Shown: in pieces, positions 1-10,834 of the stretch | Position numbering within the stretch: position 1 is the stretch's first letter | Layout of the letters: every line of letters begins with the position of its first letter | From: Nematopogon swammerdamellus | Lineage: Eukaryota > Arthropoda > Insecta > Lepidoptera > Adelidae | Length of the DNA: 64,000 nucleotides | Assembly: GCA_946902875.1 (NCBI GenBank) | Contig: OX336340.1 | Location: 22,149,566 to 22,213,565 of the forward strand | Direction of reading: 5' to 3' | The notes under the pieces: generated by a model | What the model saw: only the letters and a program-made list of their open reading frames with translations | The model's database searches: none | Told to the model about the DNA's origin: nothing | Position numbers and translations under genes: made by a program

Positions 1-1400
1 CGGAGATGTAACTTTCGGTGTTCCTCAGGGGAGTGTACTTGGACCCTTGCTTTTCCTACTTTACATAAATGACCTGTGCAAGACGAGGCTGAAGGGCTGT
101 CACATTTACACATATGCTGATGATACTGCATTGGTTTTTGTTGGTGATACCTGGGACAAAACCCATCAACTAGCTGAAACGGGCCTTAGGGATATCAAAG
201 CATGGCTTGACAACAACCTACTTTCACTGAACGTTGATAAAACAAAACACCTGTGCTTTGGTATCACGCGGGCCTCTCAGCCGTCGAATCCACAAATCCT
301 CCGTATCCACTCGTGCTTGAGGGATGAGGCTGTTGGTGGTTGCAGCTGTCCGTCTATCCAAAAGGTACCTTCCATTAAATATCTGGGAGTGGTCCTTGAC
401 GACAGATTGTCCTGGGATACCCACTTAAAAATACTCTCACAGCGAGTGCGTAAAACAATTTACATCTTTAAGAGTCTGCGTAACGCTGCTAGTAGAAAAT
501 TACTCTACACAACATATCTGGCGCTGGTTCACCCAATACTATCATACTGCATAACGTCGTGGGGCGGAGCGGCAAAGAATCACCTTCTTTCGCTCGAAAG
601 AGCGCAAAGAGCTCTTCTGAAGGTAGCATTCCGCAAGCCGTACAGGTACCCGACCCAAGATCTATACCAGGAACTAGAACTGCTTACGGTGCGGCAGCTT
701 TTCATCTACTCCCTTCTGTGCAGCACGGCCACCAAAACAGGAGATATATCTTCAATGCACACTTATAAAACCCGAACGCGCGGAAGTGGCAAGCAGTTGG
801 TACCCGCAATGCAGACTAGTTTCGGGCAGAGATTCCGATACTTTCTTGGCCCTTACATACTGAATAAGGTCGATCCCAACGCACTATTTAGAGAAATGAA
901 ACGAGGGCAAATGCAAATGATGGTGAAAAATTATCTAATAGGAAGAGGCTATGAGGAGACAGAACGCATTTTAAAGATCCTGACCTGAATCACAAAAAAA
1001 AAAAAAAAAACTCACCCCACACTGACAGACACATACATACACATACTCACTCTCAAAACCTAACACATATACTCACACACGAGACCTAATCCCCTCTCAC
1101 AAACAGACACCACTGACACCCTCATGTATCCACCCATACTAACAAGTTTTATTAGTTTTATTTTATTTTATTAGTTTTATTTTATTTTATTTTGTTTTAT
1201 TACGATATATTACTAGAACATGCCCGACCAAAAACTATGTTACCAGCATACATAAAATATTACCGCTAACTACCTACTGTAAGCTGTCCTCTACGGCACA
1301 GTCTGCCCAGACTAGTGTAGAGGACGGAGACCAATAATGTATGTATACTTTATTAGTTCAATAAACGTTTTTGATTTTGATTGATTTTGATTTTATTAAG
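1..1400 (+). mobile_element. 3' part of Jockey-type LINE with 3' UTR
   Basis: After the ORF2 stop come an A-run (about 993-1010), a CA-rich stretch, TTTTATT repeats and an AATAAA signal at 1360-1365. The element then ends in a short tandem repeat of TGATTTTGAT type near 1371-1395. Such simple repeats are usual 3' ends in this superfamily. Target duplications cannot be tested because the 5' end is outside the window. Confidence 0.8.
2..988 (+). CDS. Jockey-superfamily LINE ORF2, C-terminal half (cut by window edge)
   Basis: The frame is already open at base 2 and reads the reverse-transcriptase motif [10 protein letters not shown] before the first ATG at 47, so the real start lies outside the window. 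Counting from that ATG, the catalytic YADD box is at residues 23-26. It is followed by the NVDKTK and YLGVVLDD motifs and a thumb/connection region with the [12 protein letters not shown] segment usual in Jockey and CR1-like elements. The product would be the polymerase that copies element RNA at a nicked target. The frame is intact to the TGA at 986-988. Nothing C-terminal resembling RNase H is obvious. Which clade of the superfamily (Jockey, Daphne, CR1) is uncertain. Family assignment is secure, and activity cannot be judged without the 5' half. Confidence 0.9.
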   Translation, partial: GDVTFGVPQGSVLGPLLFLLYINDLCKTRLKGCHIYTYADDTALVFVGDTWDKTHQLAETGLRDIKAWLDNNLLSLNVDKTKHLCFGITRASQPSNPQILRIHSCLRDEAVGGCSCPSIQKVPSIKYLGVVLDDRLSWDTHLKILSQRVRKTIYIFKSLRNAASRKLLYTTYLALVHPILSYCITSWGGAAKNHLLSLERAQRALLKVAFRKPYRYPTQDLYQELELLTVRQLFIYSLLCSTATKTGDISSMHTYKTRTRGSGKQLVPAMQTSFGQRFRYFLGPYILNKVDPNALFREMKRGQMQMMVKNYLIGRGYEETERILKILT

Positions 1401-1915
1401 GCACTTCGTTATGGTCGCCTATAATACTTTAGTGACCAGCGAAGCGTAGATACTTCTTTGTCTCATTACAAGGGAGAAAATAAATAGTTCAGTCATTATA
1501 GATTTTGACCCGTGAATAATTAGTTCTTGGATTTTTTTTCGTAGGTCCCTCGGGGGGCTCACTGGGAGTGTAAATTCAAAAAGTAGACTGAATCGGGCTT
1601 CTGCGTTTATTCGAAAAAGGTTTTTAAGAAAAAAAAACGGTTTTTCTTGAATAACTCGGCCATTTTTGATTTTACAGTAAAACCGTAAAGACAAAAACTG
1701 TAGGAAATTTGATTCTCTACAAGTTTGGTCCTCACAATTTTTCTTCTAGGCTCGATATTTTGGAAATTAAATTTGAAAAAGCGACAAATTCAAAATATTA
1801 TCATTATCTCCTATGTTCCACGTTTTACGGCATGAATGAAGAGAAACAAAGTTGTAGAGAATCAAATTCTGAACAATTTTGGTTCCAACCCTGGAGACAG
1901 AGCGTAAACTCGTTT
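1401..1915. other. AT-rich stretch without recognised feature
   Basis: Two short open frames (1419-1694 minus, 1709-1948 plus) lack recognisable motifs. I see no gene or repeat family here. Confidence 0.5.
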
Positions 1916-2040
1916 CAGGTTAGGTATATAAAGGACGCTACAGGTTAGGTATATAAAGGACGCTACAGGTTAGGTATATAAAGGACGCTACAGGTTAGGT
2001 ATATAAAGGATCGCGCGTTTCAGGTTAGGTATATAAGGGG
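1916..2040 (+). repeat. 25-bp minisatellite, five copies
   Basis: Three exact 25-bp units start at 1916, 1941 and 1966. A fourth unit of 30 bp (1991) and a partial fifth (2021) are altered. Every unit contains TTAGG followed by TATATAA(A)GG, so a TATA-like box recurs every 25-30 bp. Confidence 0.9.
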
Positions 2041-2420
2041 GTAGGGTCGGTTTTTTTGGATATAATGACTGGGCTAAAAAGGTATAAATGCGTACTTGCT
2101 CACTTTAAATAGTTAGGATTTGTTGCCATGTTTATTTTTACTTTGATTTCTATACTTAGTTATTCGCCTTTAGATGAACTTGTTGGTTTGAAAGAATACG
2201 CCTTTTGAGTTATATATAAGCTACGGATAATGACATAATGTTGGTAAGTAGGTATGTAAAATAAAAGATTTTTTTATGTTATTGCATTTTTAATATTGTT
2301 ATTAAAAAAGTGCAGCATTTTATGAATTTCAATTTTAGGACTATATTACTCTGCGTATCCGAGGGTACTAGCACTCAATGACAATATACACTACCCTTAT
2401 TTGCACTCAGTGGCTAGACC

Positions 2421-2608
2421 TCAAAACAAATGCCCATATATTTCACCCAAGTACAGTCTCGGGTACTTCAAGAGAGTGTGATTGATTAGGCACTTTTCAG
2501 ACCAGCATGACATTCGGTATGTGGAGGTTGCAACTTCACATACCAAATGTCCATGAGTGTCGTTAGACACCTAAGCTCTGCGCCACATGTCCCACTTGCT
2601 ATAAAAAA
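2421..2608 (+). mobile_element. Decayed 3' end of a Jockey-like LINE
   Basis: This matches the terminal part of the elements at 3195-3363 and 59101-59600 (minus): a remnant of the ORF2 C-terminus, then the sequence around CGTTAGACACCTA and a terminal ATAAAAAA. The reading frame is broken. Confidence 0.6.
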
Positions 2609-2759
2609 TGTTTTTTTTGTTTCATTGAGTTGACTACTTTATTACAAGTTGATATAAGTACCTACCTATAGTAACAATATTGCGAATTGAAACCTCGATC
2701 ACATAAATATATATTGTACGTACGTACCTTATATACCATAAGTACCTACAATGATTTTA

Positions 2760-3190
2760 CAACAGGTAGCAATAGAAAAAAGGTTGTCGCCACGGAATAA
2801 GGCGTAACTGGAAGGGCCACGAAACGACGGAACTGAACTTGTACTGGAAGCACAATGACAATTTTTCTTACGACATTTTATTCTGTACTACGATAAAAGT
2901 AGTCTACTAAAACATATTTCTACTGCGGCTACACGTCAACACTGAGTCATCTCAAACATACAATCATACAAGCATACAAGAGCATGGCACACACACTCAC
3001 ACTCACATACTACGAATCACACCACACACACCTTTAGACACCTAAGTTTGTGCCCTGCGCAAACAATAAAAAAACTAATCAGGGCAACATGTAATTGGCC
3101 ATACTTTAGGCATTTAAAAAAGTGTATCTACATTGTGAATGGCTGTATGTTTTCTAATATAAGTAAATATAATCAATAAAATCTCGTGCG
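2760..3190. other. Unassigned stretch
   Basis: A second short fragment of the same LINE 3' UTR is visible near 3025-3080 (TAGACACCTAAGT followed by an A-rich end). Nothing else was recognised. Confidence 0.4.
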
Positions 3191-3194
3191 TAGT

Positions 3195-3363
3195 ATGAAC
3201 CGGTAAACTCTGGAACGCACTCCCTGCCCATATATTTCCCCCCAAGTGCTGTCTCGGGTCCTTCAAGAGGGGCGTGAATAGGCGCCTGTCAGGCCGGCAT
3301 AGCATTGGCAACACCCGTATACCACCGAATGTCCATGGGCTTCGTTAGATACCTCATGGGTGG
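3195..3363 (+). pseudogene. Jockey-like ORF2 C-terminal fragment
   Basis: The plus-strand frame reads KLWNALPAHIFPPK, then FKRGVNRRLSGRHS, and stops at a TAG near 3348. The LWNxLPxxVF...FKxxVxxxL pattern is the usual C-terminus of Jockey/CR1-type ORF2 proteins. The fragment is severely 5'-truncated and abuts a SINE at its 3' side. It is the same family as 59101-59600 on the other strand. Confidence 0.7.
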
Positions 3364-3376
3364 CACAGAACCACCA

Positions 3377-3698
3377 TTTTTTTTTACGGAATTGACGTGG
3401 TTGGCTACATCACCTACAACATCCGTGATAACACCGCCCATAATACCGGGTGAACTTGGTGCCACGTCAGTGCTTCCCTTCGGTCGTCCCGGCTACACTG
3501 AACTGGACGGAAAACACAAACTATTTAAATAGCCGTTTCGACCGACCTTTCATTCAGTGCGGTGGTAGCAACCCGGGCGGGTTAAACCCTACCACCTAGT
3601 AATATATAAGGGAGTCATATCCATTAGTCGCCTTTTACGACATACACGGGGAGCGATGCAGTGGGGCTATTCTTTTAAAGTACCGGCCCAACACGGTG
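3377..3698 (-). mobile_element. SINE-like retroposon, head-B/tail-1 form
   Basis: The T-run at 3377-3385 is the A-tail on the minus strand. Tail-1 follows (GTGATGTAGCCAAC on the minus strand), and the distal ~115 bp is the head of family B (CGTAAAAGGCGACTAAGGGAT on the minus strand). The same head-tail junction, near CTACCACCTAGTAATATAAG on the plus strand, recurs at 24552-24885 and 40109-40434. This is therefore a propagated chimera, not two chance insertions. Confidence 0.75.
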
Positions 3699-4005
3699 CT
3701 TTCTATAAAAAAAAAGTAAGTCAACTGGTACTTACTTGCGGCACGTATACCACACCTCCTTTTCCCCTCTGATCAACTGCAAATGCTCTGTGTGTGGTTC
3801 TCGCTAAGCTTGAATTTATTTCTTTCTCGCTCTAGTCCCCCCATGCACACGTAAGTAAGCCTAAAGAAGCAGGTGCCTTCGAACTGGTACGTCCGGGTGC
3901 TAAGCTGCAGTGGACACCGGAAGAGGCTCTGCGTGACGGAAAGGCTTGTCTGTCTGTCCGTCCGGGGGCGTGCGTGCGGGCCACGTACTGATGAAACCTG
4001 CGGGT

Positions 4006-4266
4006 AGAGAGCGTTTCAACTAAAAGTTCCCTTCGCCGTTATGTTGGCTACACTGTCAGTGTCACTGTCAGTACTTAAATTCGTGTTGCCAGATTGTGAA
4101 GATTATATTACCTAATAATGTAATCGGTATTTACCGTATATTAAAAACGGTAAATACCGATAATTACGGGTAAATCTGTACACATAGCAACCCTCAACGC
4201 TGTTTTGACTGATAGACAACGGAGCCAACATAACGGAGAAGGGAACTTTTAGTTGAAACGCTCTCT
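4006..4266. mobile_element. 261-bp MITE with ~44-bp terminal inverted repeats
   Basis: The ends AGAGAGCGTTTCAACTAAAA and its reverse complement continue inward through GTTATGTTGG with one mismatch. GGGT flanks both sides (4002-4005 and 4267-4270), a possible target duplication. No coding capacity. Superfamily not assigned. Confidence 0.85.
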
Positions 4267-4370
4267 GGGTACACAGCAAGGAATAAGAGTATTAATTTCT
4301 CATTGTAAAATCGTGTGCACAAAGATACGCGCTTTTGTCGCGCGGTGTGTCAGTCTAGGTAGGGTCTAGC

Positions 4371-4570
4371 ACACCCAGGTGGGTACCACCGCACTGAATG
4401 AAAGGTCCGTTGAAGCGGCTATGTAAATAGTTCGTGTTTTCCGTCCAGTTCAGTGTAGCCGGCTGGGACCGATAGGGAAGCACTGACAAGTCACTAAGTT
4501 CACAAAGGTGTTTGGGCTGTTGCGGATGTTGTAGGTGATGTAGACAAGCGTGTCAGTTTCCATATTTTTT
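4371..4570 (+). mobile_element. SINE tail-1 fragment
   Basis: Headless copy of the tail-1 body, from the ACCACCGCACTGAATGAAA segment to GTGTCAGTTTCCAT at the 3' end. It is followed by a T-run instead of an A-run, probably a later change. Confidence 0.7.
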
Positions 4571-4933
4571 TTTCAAATCTGGCCGACACACCCCAATGAT
4601 TGACGGAAAAATATATGTCCACAGGTACCTACACCTGCTGCTTCACCTTTCGGAACCGGTGTACACAGAACAGTAGGTCCCTTCCCTTGCCCCTTACTAT
4701 GTGGTAGACTCAAATTGTAGCCGACTGGGTTGGTACCACGACTGGGTTGATCTCAAGTTCCGAAGTTCCATTCAGACCGAGTTTTTTTCCGATTGGTTTT
4801 TCTGACGGAAAATTGTACGTGTAAACCTACACCTGCTGCTTCACCGTTCGGAACCGGTGTAAAACTGTAAGTGCTTTCCCTTGCCCCTCACTAGGTGGTA
4901 GGCTCAAATTGTAGCCAACTGGGTTGGTACCAG

Positions 4934-5115
4934 TACTGGATGTAAGATGGCCGCATAGAAACCTCGGCTGTGCTCTCCTCTAGTCCAGTATGGCATCAAT
5001 CCAAAGGGAAGTCTCCGGTATGGCACCTACCTTCTCGGAGGTGATATTGGCTGGTCGGAGCAACTACTCTGAGACCTCTGACTCAGCCACCCATACAGGA
5101 TTACATAAAAAGCGT
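4934..5115 (+). mobile_element. Short retroposon, second family
   Basis: This ~180-bp sequence matches the reverse complement of 25152-25345. It includes GGAAGTCTCCGGTATGGCAC and ACTCAGCCACCCATA and ends in an A-rich tail. Two copies in opposite orientation, one with a clear A/T tail, point to a retroposed short element. Confidence 0.65.
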
Positions 5116-5159
5116 TATTATTATATAAATGTAGTTAATTAAATTATAGTACCGAAAGA

Positions 5160-5545
5160 TGTCGGTACTTGAAAAGAATAGACCCACTGCATCTCTCTCC
5201 GTGCGTGTTATAAAAGGCGACTAAGGGATAAGGTTAAGATGCCGTGCTAAAGGGCGACAGATTTGCCACCTTTCACCTTGGCACGGTCCTTCCACCGAGT
5301 CATGTAGCAGGTGGACCTTCGTGTCTTACTTGCTGCTTGATAGTTATCTTGTCCGAATATTTTGCGAAACGTGGCCGGTGTTGTGCTGCAATTTACCAGA
5401 GTTATTGCAGCACAACACCGATTACTCCGCTTACCCCGATTAGTATGTAGGTCAGGTATGTAATGTTTCCGTCCAGTTTAGTGTAGCCGACATACGGTTG
5501 TTTTAGGTGATGTAGCCAACCGTGTTAGATTCCATAAAAAAAAGC
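5160..5545 (+). mobile_element. Family B repeat followed by an internally deleted tail-1
   Basis: 5160-5467 is a near full-length family B copy: CGGTACTT head, AAAAGGCGACTAAGGGATAA, and the terminal GCAGCACAACACCGATTACT block. 5466-5545 is tail-1 with an internal deletion and a short A-run. Confidence 0.7.
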
Positions 5546-5774
5546 TAAATAATTTTATGATGAGGTAAAAACGATCAAGCTTTAGCAGGTACCTAGATCA
5601 ATAGATATATATGAGTAATGTCGTAGAGTTCTTTAACAGATTCCATCAGCAAATTTTGGAGCAGCTTTTACGACGCGTGCGCAAGTAATCCTGGCCGCCA
5701 ATCAAGGTCTTCAACAGTAGTTCGGTATAAGGCGGCTGGTGCTGTGAGGCGATGCGATGCGCGCGCGGCGGAGA

Positions 5775-5850
5775 CGGAGAATCAGCGGAGGCAGTTGCAA
5801 CGGAGAATCAGCGGAGGCAGTTGCGACGGAGAATCAGCGGAGGCAGTTGC
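5775..5850. repeat. 26-bp minisatellite, three copies
   Basis: Units start at 5775, 5801 and 5827 (CGGAGAATCAGCGGAGGCAG core) with one changed base. The array lies in a GC-rich stretch (about 5640-6050) that I cannot assign. It could be an LTR, a promoter or a captured sequence; there is no proof for any of these. Confidence 0.85.
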
Positions 5851-6059
5851 TCCCGTGACGCTGCTTCCTCGACCCCCAGTAGTCCAGTAGTCGAGTCATT
5901 CGGGCACTTACAGATATTGTAGAAAGTATAGTAATTGCAGAAAGTGTTATACTTGGGGCAAAAGTACGCCAAAATAGTTGCAGTAGTGCGGCAGTGCCGC
6001 CGTCGCTCGAACTTGGCGAGGGCACCGCCGTGCAAATTAAACAAACGGATAAAAAATTT

Positions 6060-7005
6060 AGAATGGAAGGAGTGACATTGGCCCTTTTATTTTCGCAATG
6101 TTATTCTTACTTGAAGTTATGGATGCAAAAACACAAGCAATCAGCATTGTAGTGAATTTGTGGTAGACCATTTTCAGCTAGCTCAAAGATACCAATATGA
6201 TTAAATCTGAAACAGTCTGATATTATATTTCTGTCGTCGTTTTCTACATAAAACTAAAATTTAAAAACCTAAACTCTAGAAAGTTGTAAAAATATCAATC
6301 AATTGCTAGTCAAGTCTGCGTGTCCACTGCTGGACACACGTCTCTCCAATTTTCCTCCAGTCCTCCCGGCCTTTAGCGGTACGGAACCACTGCTTTCCGT
6401 TGACGTAAGTACTTGATGTCGTCCCACCTGGCGGGTGGTCTTCCTACACTCTGTTTTCCTGTCGACGGCCTCCAGTCTAAAACGCGGTTCACGATTCACC
6501 TAGTTCTTGCTAAATACAAATTATTGTTAGTACAGTAAGAACTACTAAAGCAACTGTCATACATAACGTATAATAAAGAAATTTTAATTTCAATAAAGCC
6601 TAGTAAAAATTCAAAAACGTTCAAGTCACAGTGATAAATGTATCTATCTACAAATGTGTACCTACTACGTAGGCACTCAGAACTCCGCGCGTCATCTTGA
6701 CTAAAAAAATGTCAACTCATAAAAAATATTATGTCAGTATCCTTCCGCGACAGCCGTTCTCGAAACCTGCTTGTTAGGGAAAACATGCACTGCGTCACCA
6801 ACCCTGTTGAAATTTATAAATTTTTTATTTTTTGTTTTTTTTTTTAATATTAAGTTGTTTTTACATACTCTGAAAGTATAATCTAGCTAAGATGCAAGTA
6901 TGCAAATATGAATTGGTTATGCCGTTCTCGAGTTATAATAAGCGAACAGTCAGTTGATTATACGATCGTTAGGTTTTACATTTTTGTTGAAATTCCCAGT
7001 TTTAC
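6060..7005. other. AT-rich stretch with a decayed LINE fragment
   Basis: 6300-6500 on the minus strand shows remnants resembling the C-terminus of RTE/CR1-like ORF2 (R-W-D-D-I-K, then W-K/E-I-G-E-T-C-V-Q-Q-W). The frame is broken. Nothing else is seen. Confidence 0.4.
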
Positions 7006-7008
7006 TAT

Positions 7009-7242
7009 AATAAAAGTTAAACTACAAATTTAAAAAACCCCCGACCCTTAAAAAGTCAAAAATAATTTCCGTTTACTTACTTAAAGGAGTCGGGAGACCG
7101 CTAAGTAAATTCCCGCGCAGCTCTGAGTTTTTATATTTTATTTACTTAGCGGTCCCCCGACTCTTTTAAGTAAGTAAACGGAAATTATTTTTGACTGTTT
7201 AAGGGTCGGGGGTTTTTTAAATTTGTAATTTAACTTTTATTT
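7009..7242. repeat. Hairpin repeat with ~103-bp inverted arms
   Basis: Arms 7009-7110 and 7139-7242 are reverse complements with few mismatches, separated by a ~28-bp loop. They contain AACCCCCGACCCTTAAA and its complement. This looks like a MITE or a foldback half. The CCCCCG/CGGGGG motif recurs near 7520-7532, so the whole element may extend to about 7535. Confidence 0.8.
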
Positions 7243-7424
7243 CAAGCCTTTTTAAAAAAACCGCTTGAAAATCCGTTCACTTTTTAAGATAATTTATTGT
7301 TTTATTACTTAATTACTTGATTACTTGATTACAAACATAGCTAAGAACCATCCCGATTAAACAAGCTTTCTAATAAAAAAACCGCATCCAAATCGGTCCA
7401 TCCGTTTGGGAGCTACGATGCCAC

Positions 7425-7439
7425 AGACAGACACACACA

Positions 7440-7490
<51 letters not shown>
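7425..7490. repeat. (CA)n microsatellite
   Basis: A run of CA dinucleotides with two TA interruptions, in a lepidopteran repeat that ends in GCGGGGGTTAAAA near 7530. Confidence 0.95.
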
Positions 7491-7492
<2 letters not shown>

Positions 7493-7602
7493 AACTTATA
7501 ACACCCCTCCGTTTTTTTCGCGGGGGTTAAAAATCAAAACAGAATTTTCACTTACTCTACTAATTTCCGTGCGATATATTCTACTCTAACCAGAAAAAAA
7601 AT

Positions 7603-7985
7603 AAACCGGCCAAGTGCGAGTCGAACTCGCGCACCGAGGGTTCCGTATCGCCATGTCATGGTCAGCGCCACTCAAGCTATCTATGGCGTCTTTATGAAAT
7701 GTTTCATATTAGTTAAAATTCATGATTAGGTAAAAGGCTTCATAACTCCTTTCGGTAGATGGCGCGCGCGCATACACTTTTTAGTTTCTTCTATGATATG
7801 ATAACCCCCGTGAATTTTTTAGCTTTTCTTATTTTCGTTTTATCGGCCATAATAACACATTTTTTGTGAAAATTTCAACCGGCTACCTATTACGGTTCCA
7901 AAGATACAGCAGTAGGACACACAGACAGACGGACAGACAGACAGACGGCGTAGGCTTAAAAAAAGACCTATCCTGCTAAGGAACC
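7603..7985 (+). mobile_element. Lepidopteran CCGGCCAAGTGCGAG repeat, near full length
   Basis: Begins AAACCGGCCAAGTGCGAG and continues through GAGGGTTCCGTATCGCC, an AATAACACAT block, a GACAGACGGACAGACAGACA tract and a GGAACC end. Equivalent copies lie at 9971, 22998, 36886, 40692, 42320, 43530, 56753 and 57899. The family is very common in moths and butterflies, but its class (SINE-like or MITE) is not settled by these copies. Confidence 0.8.
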
Positions 7986-8950
7986 TTGCTTAGAAGTTTA
8001 CACCCAGTGCTGATCGCTCACTGTTCCATTCAATGGACGAGTGCGCGGTGTTCTCAACGCACTCCGCTGATGCGAACGATAACACTTGTTTATAACACAC
8101 GCAACACGACGACGACTTGACAAATGTTTCTTATATGGGCTCCGTATCGTGCGGACATCACACAGGAACACATATTATTTATTTACCTACACACTGGCAG
8201 TGGCATCTTCGGGGCGAACAGAAGTGCCCTTTCTGTAACATAATCCGTTACGCGTTAAGTGCCATAATTTAAAGACGACGAACGGAAGCCGGGGACATTT
8301 TGAATTATGCCATAGATGTTACATTCGAATTTTAAATTATTATTTCGATAAATTTTGTCGCTTTTGAATATTATGTTATCGAAGCGAGGGCAGAACAAGT
8401 TCATAATACGACATTGAAGCTGCTTTCGCCGTTTTGAGACGATAAAACTGAAGTGGTGTTTATTATGCATTTAAGCAAATTAATTCAAATTATTTTATCT
8501 CATAATCGAACGGGAGCAATAAATTGATTTAAAGTTTTAATTTGACAATTTTTCAAGTAAATCCGTAGTGAAAAATGGTCTCTGCATTTAATGTGACAAA
8601 TAATTTCGCACTTTATTAACATTTAAAGCCCAGTGTGATATTTAATCAAAAGTCATGTTTTTCGATGGTGGTTAATGATTTTTGGATTATGCATATGGAT
8701 GTTTGATATCATTATGGTACCTAATTTAAGAGATCGGTGTCTTTTATTTTAATAATTTGAATATATTATTCTGAAAATTGCTTATAATAAAATTATATTA
8801 TCAATAATATATTATGGTATGCTTCCAAAATATTATATATAATAAAGCTCTTCCATTCCCGTTTCAAATAATATTTTATGCTAAATTTCAATGTACTTTC
8901 CATCTATACAACATTTCTATCAATTTTTCTCATATATTTACACAAAATGT
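7986..8950. other. AT-rich stretch, nothing recognised
   Basis: The short minus-strand frame at 8255-8470 has no recognisable motif. No repeat family was recognised. Confidence 0.4.
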
Positions 8951-8953
8951 AGA

Positions 8954-9165
8954 TACGGGAATGGTCGCCCTAGACGCACGAACCTGAACCAGATCTGCCA
9001 TGTGCTCAAAAAGGTTCAAGTACGTATGTAGTATTCCTAACCGACGAGCATGCATGAAGAACATTATGAGAGTGGAACAGGCGGCAGAGGTGTGTCAGGA
9101 TCGTTGCAAGTTAAGATCCGTTGTCTCTGCCTACCCTACCGGCAAACAGGCGTGACGCTTTGTAT
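8954..9165 (+). mobile_element. 5'-truncated RTE LINE 3' end
   Basis: Matches the last ~70 codons of the RTE element at 26463-29579. It has the GRxxRR...L-x-Q region, then the ACCGACGAGCATGCATGAAG block through the terminal stop TGA, followed by CGCTTTGTATGTA. A short insertion or replacement lies near 9020-9035. It has no coding capacity. Confidence 0.8.
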
Positions 9166-9556
9166 GTACGTAGATACATATGTATGTACGGCGTACATAC
9201 ACACACAGCACCTTAGGTAGAACTAATTGTCCCCCACAAGTGGCTCACCACGCGTATTATGTACTTACTTGTCGCCATAAATATTGCCCAAGGGGACCCG
9301 AGTAGAAATTAAAAACCGTAAAAGAAAATGAGGCCTGCTATCGAAGCCACCATCGCATGGCGGAGTGTGACGGACGGGGAGGGGTGGGTCGGGGGGGGGG
9401 GGGGGGCGAGGGGTGAGGGGGGTCGAGGGGGAAAGAGTTACGGGTTTTTGGGTCACAGTGTGAGTGTGGAGGAGGTATTCTCCACCTGTCCCGAGTGACG
9501 AGTTGGCTTGCAACAAAGGAACTCAAGATAATTGAAGAGGCTTCCCTTACCTTACT
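9166..9556. repeat. Simple-sequence region with poly-G tract
   Basis: Contains alternating TATG/TACG tracts (9160-9210) and a long G-run with G-rich flanks (about 9385-9430). No gene is seen. Confidence 0.6.
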
Positions 9557-9969
9557 AGGTGGCGGAGTTTAACCCGCCCGAATTGGTACCACTGCACTGA
9601 GTGAAGGTCTGTCGAAAACGGCGAAAATAGTTCGTGTTTTCAGCATTGACTTATATATTACTAACGTTAACTTTAGCATATCACTGGTTTTCAGTGCAGT
9701 TAAGTGTAGCCGGCACGAAAGGAAAGCACCGACATTTATCAACATGTCATGTATTAACAGACTAGATAGCCCAGCAACATTCCGCAAATCTGCTGACATA
9801 GCGCCTCACTGAGCTTAGTTTCACAAAGATATAGGTGATTTTTGGCTCTGTCGACTGCACCATTGGTCCCATGCACAGCCACCCATATTGGTTAACATAA
9901 AAAACAATTTCGTCTAGTTCAACAAAATGTTAGTAGGTGGCGCCGTAGCCAACCGTCTCAGATCCTATA
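9557..9969 (+). mobile_element. Decayed and interrupted SINE tail-1
   Basis: 9557-9735 resembles the first part of tail-1 (GTTGGTACCACTGCACTGA, then GTGTAGCCGGCACGA). 9930-9969 resembles its 3' end. The middle is replaced by unrelated sequence. Confidence 0.55.
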
Positions 9970-9970
9970 A

Positions 9971-10247
9971 AACCGGCCAAGTTTGACGCTTGTCTGTGAA
10001 AACACATATACAAGCGTCATTGTATGTAAAACAAGAAAACGTTGGAAAAACACGCTTCTTGTATGGGGACGCCTCTTCATTTTTTACTTTTTCTTATTTT
10101 TATTATTTGCTAGGATATCCGCCATAATAACACATGCTCTGTGAAAATTTCAACCGGCTACCTATTACGGTTCAAAAGAGGACAGACAGACAGACGGACA
10201 GACGGACGGCGTAGGCTTAGTAATAGGCTTCCGTACGGATACGGAAC
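9971..10247 (+). mobile_element. CCGGCCAAG repeat, internally deleted
   Basis: Starts AACCGGCCAAGT and retains the AATAACACATGCTCTGTGAA block and the GACAGACAGACGGACAGACG tract. It ends at ACGGAACCCTAAAA. Confidence 0.75.
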
Positions 10248-10309
10248 CCTAAAAGGGGGATCCAATTTTGGAGCGGATGAAGTTATTATGAATGAACTAG
10301 CTTTTGTAT

Positions 10310-10640
10310 TTCAAAAGAAGAAAGTGAGTTAGCCCGCCACCGTACCTTTATTTCGGCGCGCGGAACAATTCGGTCTGTATGAGAGCCACATCTTAGCGTA
10401 ACCGGAACTGAAGTTTATTTAGCCTATTCTGTGTCCCGTATAATCAAATGTGCTTGTACTAAGTTTCATCAAATTCGGATGATCGGTTTAAGAGTTATGG
10501 AGGAACATACATACATACAGAAAATATTTGTAAAAATCGTCAATTTAGTTTTATTATCATACATAGAGTCTACAAATTCAGTATCTCATAAAACAAAGTA
10601 ACTTACTCCATGACCATCCCTTCCAGATTTATTATTAGTA
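10310..10640 (+). mobile_element. Interspersed repeat shared with 21843-22232 and 29573-29792
   Basis: The block includes TTTATTTCGGCGCGCGGAAC, GTTTAAGAGTTATGGAGGAA and TTACTCCATGACCATCCCTT. The copy at 21843-22232 (minus) has an end related to ACTGGCT...CCGCGGCTTCGCTCG, a terminus seen in lepidopteran Helitron-like repeats. Confidence 0.6.
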
Positions 10641-10834
10641 TTGATTGATGATGATATTGATATTGATGAATAGTGTAAGACACAAAGATGAAATTACAAA
10701 TATGTCTGTCTCTCACTCGTGTTTTTATCAACGCGCATGGTATGGGCAGTCTCCTTCAAATTGTGTTTAACAGATTATGTTAGGAACGATTAAATTTTTT
10801 GTGCAATGTATGGTAATAACATCTCCATCCTTTT

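Noticed and set aside
1916..2040. Telomeric (TTAGG)n array
   Set aside because: TTAGG occurs only once per 25-bp unit, not in direct tandem.
9265..9526. Proline-rich minus-strand frames across the poly-G tract
   Set aside because: Translation of a G/C simple-sequence tract; no start context or domain.
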